Assembly (NCBI RefSeq): GCF_000972845.2
Contig: NC_040028.1
Location: forward strand, 18,288,871 to 18,352,870
Length of the DNA stretch: 64,000 bases
Direction: 5' to 3'
From: Larimichthys crocea
Lineage: Eukaryota > Chordata > Actinopteri > Sciaenidae
This document shows, one piece after another, positions 60,983 to 64,000 of the stretch. Each line of letters starts with the position of its first letter. Position 1 is the first letter of the stretch. Below the pieces are notes generated by a model that was given only the letters and a program-made list of their open reading frames with translations, searched no databases and was not told the DNA's origin. Made by a program: the position numbers and the translations under genes.

Positions 60983-61570
60983 ATTAAAGCAACAATGTGT
61001 AACTTTTCTTCCATAAAATAACAGATTTTAAATAATTTTGTCTCATTTGTTGGACTGTTCTCACACTATGTAACTTTGTGCTCCGGGTACGTAACGCTTT
61101 ACAGCACTAAGTGACACACAACCAACTGTTTCACTGATTTTGGTGAAACTGAATCATATTTTACAGAGAAAATGTTTTCTGCTTTTCCCTCTAATGTCCT
61201 CCGGCTGCTCCGCCTCAACTCTCTGCGATTTACAGAGTTTCCCGATGGGCGGTGAAGTAAACTGCTGCCAACTGTAGCTGCTGTAAGCTCAGTTTGTTAG
61301 CCGGGCTGCCGAACTGTGCACAAAAGGAGTATTAGTCTTTGCACCAGAGACATTTTGGACCGCTGGGAAGAAGAAGAGGTGTGGGTGAATGCTGGTGTCG
61401 TGCCAGAACCGGAGCAGGCAAAAAGAAGCAAGTCTTGATGTTTGGCTCTCAGCAAAGTTGTCTGCTGGCTAGTTTTTGGATCATAAGTATTGTAATCAAA
61501 ACAAATACATGTGTACAGCTGGACATAGTTCCCACAGAGGTGTTGCACTCTGAAACTGGAACGTCACATT
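60983..61570. repeat. Probable dispersed repeat upstream of gpr45
   Basis: Begins ATTAAAGCAACAATGTGTAA, a terminus like those of other short fish elements. A later part (GTGTCGTGCCAGAACCGGAG with flanking A-rich motifs) resembles 39480-39540 and 19190-19230 in block B. Boundaries approximate. Confidence 0.5.
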
Positions 61571-62054
61571 GATGCCAGTCTCATAAATGCTGCTGTAAAC
61601 ACGGCTCAGTTACAGCAAACACTGACTGGGTGTCTCATAATCAGACGAGTTCAGCTGCTCTGTGATCTATTACTCAGTGATAATTGCAAATTTGAAACAG
61701 TGAGAGGAGGAATGACGTCCTCCTGATGCTGATGGAGTTTTATATAAGCCACGGGATCAACCCACAGACTGGGACAGATCCAGTCACACAGGACAGGGAT
61801 GTGCTGCTCACTGGCTGGAATGAGGTTAATGATTAACAGCTGAGCTGTGCAGATTCACAAGGGCGCATATACAAACACTCACACACACACAGTATGTGTG
61901 ATGTTTCACACCTGAATAGAAATACACACATTTACAAAAAAAGTACAGTACACACCCGTGGTACAGTTGCCTTCAGTCGACTGAGCAGCAGCTGATTCTT
62001 GGGTAACGCCTCAGGCTCTGATGCAACCTTGATATAACAGAGAGGCATCCTCAG

Positions 62055-62055
<1 letters not shown>

Positions 62056-62097
<42 letters not shown>
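62056..62097. repeat. (CA)n microsatellite
   Basis: About 42 bases of uninterrupted AC repeat. Confidence 0.97.
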
Positions 62098-62099
<2 letters not shown>

Positions 62100-63591
62100 C
62101 ACGTCTGTTGCTATGGTTTCCGCCTCCTGCTCCTGTTGGTGGGACAGCACAAGCGTTAATGACGTGTCTCCGAGGTCAAGCTGGCGTTCAGGTCTCAGAC
62201 GTGGTCTTCACAGGTCGACTGGCACTTCGGAGCTGCGAGACAAGAAGACCAGTTAGTGGTCATAGCCACGTTTAATGTCCTGTGAACTTACAGCGGTACC
62301 ACCCAGAGTGTCGGAGTAGTAGGCGTTATGAATAACATCATCGATGGATTTGTTCTGTGCAGATTTTGTGACAGTGAGCCAATATGCACGACACCAGGAG
62401 CCTGAAACTGAAGCAGCTCAACTACAACTACGAACTATCTACTGCTGATAGTAAAAATCTAAACATATCATCATAACACTGAGAAAATCTGTGTTTGATT
62501 TAACTTACAACAAGAGCAGTATTGTTCTCTCAGTACGCGATGGTTCATGCAGAGGTAAAGGTGAGCTACATTCTTCCACAAAACCCTTTATGCTGCTGCA
62601 CAGTGTTACTGGTTGTTGCCAAGGCAACAAGGTCACCAGTTTCAAGGCAACCTGTAGTCGCCCATGACAAAATATTTTTTTTGTATCACAGTTTGCAACT
62701 CAGGACTTTTTTCCAGGACTTCATGTAGCAAAGATGTCTCACTGACTCAGACATGCAGGTGATAAACAGAAGCACCCCATGCAATAACACAATTAATTAA
62801 GTCAAATATGGGAAATAAATCAGGTCATCAGAGGAAAAAAAAAAGCTAAAATAAAAACAACGCTTGAGGTAGCAAATAAGAAATAATAGGACCGTGCAGA
62901 GTACATGGCAACAAAATGATTAAAACATTTGAACTTTGTCACGTTTGAATTTTAAAAATGCAAATCATGTAAAGAAGATAAGGAGGTGACTCACCCAGCA
63001 GGGGGCTTATTTCAACAGAAACAGGTTTCTTTGTTTTCATGTTAGACTTGAGGAGGAAGTGTTCAATTTAGAAGGTTATGCTGATGTTTTACAGTGTAGT
63101 AGTATATGAGATATTTCCTCTGTGTATTCATAATCCATAGCTCTCATCCATCCAGTGATAATAAAGAGTTTTTGCATAGAGCCACCACTGAGCCTGTACA
63201 GGGTGTCCTCACATATGAGTGTCTGCATCAGTCCATGCAACAACAACAAAAAACATCACAGGCATCAAACACAGGATGACAGATGATCATGTAAGCAACG
63301 AGTGTGGGGGATTAAAGCAACAAAGCAACACATCTTCACACACAAACAGCCCTACCTTCACGTTACGTTTCATTTCAGGTGTCATGATTGTCTCCCGTCG
63401 AGTCTGCGTGCTCGACGATCGTGTTTGTGTCTCTGTGCACGTCGAGATTTTCTCTAAATGTCCCACTTTGAATATTTCACTGGCGTATCGATCGCCATCG
63501 TGCCGCCTGCGGATGATGCTGACGCGAGGAGAGCAGGTGGTCACTGATTTAAAGGAGCAATGCGGCAAATGCATTCATTTAGAAGGTGGAG

Positions 63592-63641
63592 TATAATATA
63601 ATATAATATAATATAATATAATATAATATAATATAATATAA
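63592..63641. repeat. (TATAA)n pentanucleotide repeat
   Basis: Ten perfect units of a five-base TATAA motif. Confidence 0.96.
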
Positions 63642-64000
63642 GTAATGCTAATGTTCATATAAGACCTAATATACAGATACAATATGAATATCATATTTTT
63701 TAGAATATAACACTGTTTAATCTGTTTTATTGTATGTAATTAATAAATCCATATCATGTCACTCTTTTTGTGCCAAGACGCAAAAATATCTGAAAAAAAC
63801 AACAACAAAAAAGCAAAAATACTGACTTAATAAATGGGCTACTTATTTCACCCTTCAAATTTACCACATATATAAAAATAATATATAATATGTAATATAT
63901 ATAATAAAATATGTGGCAATATTGTATTACTGATACATTACTTGCTACATCACTGATGTATTACTTCATCAACAGTATTTACAGAGTATATTCTGAACTG

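Larger units (their letters stand above)
61571..64000. other. Intergenic or gpr45 5'-intron DNA, nothing coding recognised
   Basis: No conserved frame. Contains a CA repeat (62056-62097) and a pentanucleotide repeat (63592-63641). A CpG-richer patch at 63390-63530 could hold a promoter or first exon of gpr45, but no clear donor was identified. Confidence 0.4.

Noticed and set aside
63592..63641. Short regular repeat considered as a CRISPR-like array
   Set aside because: It is a perfect five-base microsatellite without spacers, in a vertebrate genome.

Overview
The window is vertebrate nuclear DNA, almost certainly from a ray-finned fish. Genes have GT-AG introns, the coding density is low, and the background is full of teleost-type repeats (Tc1/mariner, hAT with a BED finger, L1-like and RLE-type LINE pieces, short TTAA-flanked elements, long microsatellites). 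I can support three protein-coding genes, all in the right-hand third: fhl2 (+, 48218-49813, 5 coding exons, 279 aa), the ashwin gene c2orf49 (-, 51389-54225, 4 exons, 193 aa) and the orphan receptor gpr45 (-, 59637-60797, single coding exon, 386 aa). The set and its relative orientations match the human 2q12 neighbourhood (MRPS9-GPR45-TGFBRAP1-C2orf49-FHL2-NCK2), which supports all three assignments. TGFBRAP1, which lies between C2orf49 and GPR45 in human, is not visible here; a repeat-filled stretch with an assembly gap takes its place.

Layout. 1-10.5 kb: intergenic, with one TTAA-flanked element, two microsatellites and one weak candidate exon. 10.5-40 kb: a very large inverted duplication, the most striking feature of the window. 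Block A (10514-18125) recurs as its reverse complement A' (26226-33762), and block B (18760-25060) recurs as B' (33773-39974). The order is A-B-A'-B', not the A-B-B'-A' of a simple palindrome, so one copy is a circular permutation of the other. A' and B' join with at most about ten bases between them. A and B are separated by about 0.63 kb of repeat sequence. The transposons inside (a hAT/BED element in A, a Tc1 element and an L1 tail in B) are present in both copies, so they inserted before duplication. The arms differ by frequent substitutions and single-base indels, so either an old segmental duplication or a poorly polished long-read assembly is possible. 40-45.7 kb: intergenic with dispersed repeats. 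45.7-50.5 kb: fhl2 with a putative promoter and non-coding first exon. 50.5-54.3 kb: ashwin, tail-to-tail with fhl2, with its first two exons lying between two inverted repeats. 54.4-56.8 kb: duplicated repeats around a 10-N gap. 56.8-64 kb: gpr45 with a uORF-containing leader, then repeats.

Function. The three genes are neighbours by conserved synteny and do not form a pathway. FHL2 is a LIM-only cofactor and actin/Z-disc adaptor and a known SRF target; a perfect CArg box lies upstream of the putative first exon. Ashwin is a subunit of the vertebrate tRNA-ligase (RTCB) complex; its promoter carries a ZNF143/THAP11-type motif. GPR45 is a class A orphan receptor. I did not find a novel multi-gene system. 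The permuted inverted duplication is what most deserves checking.
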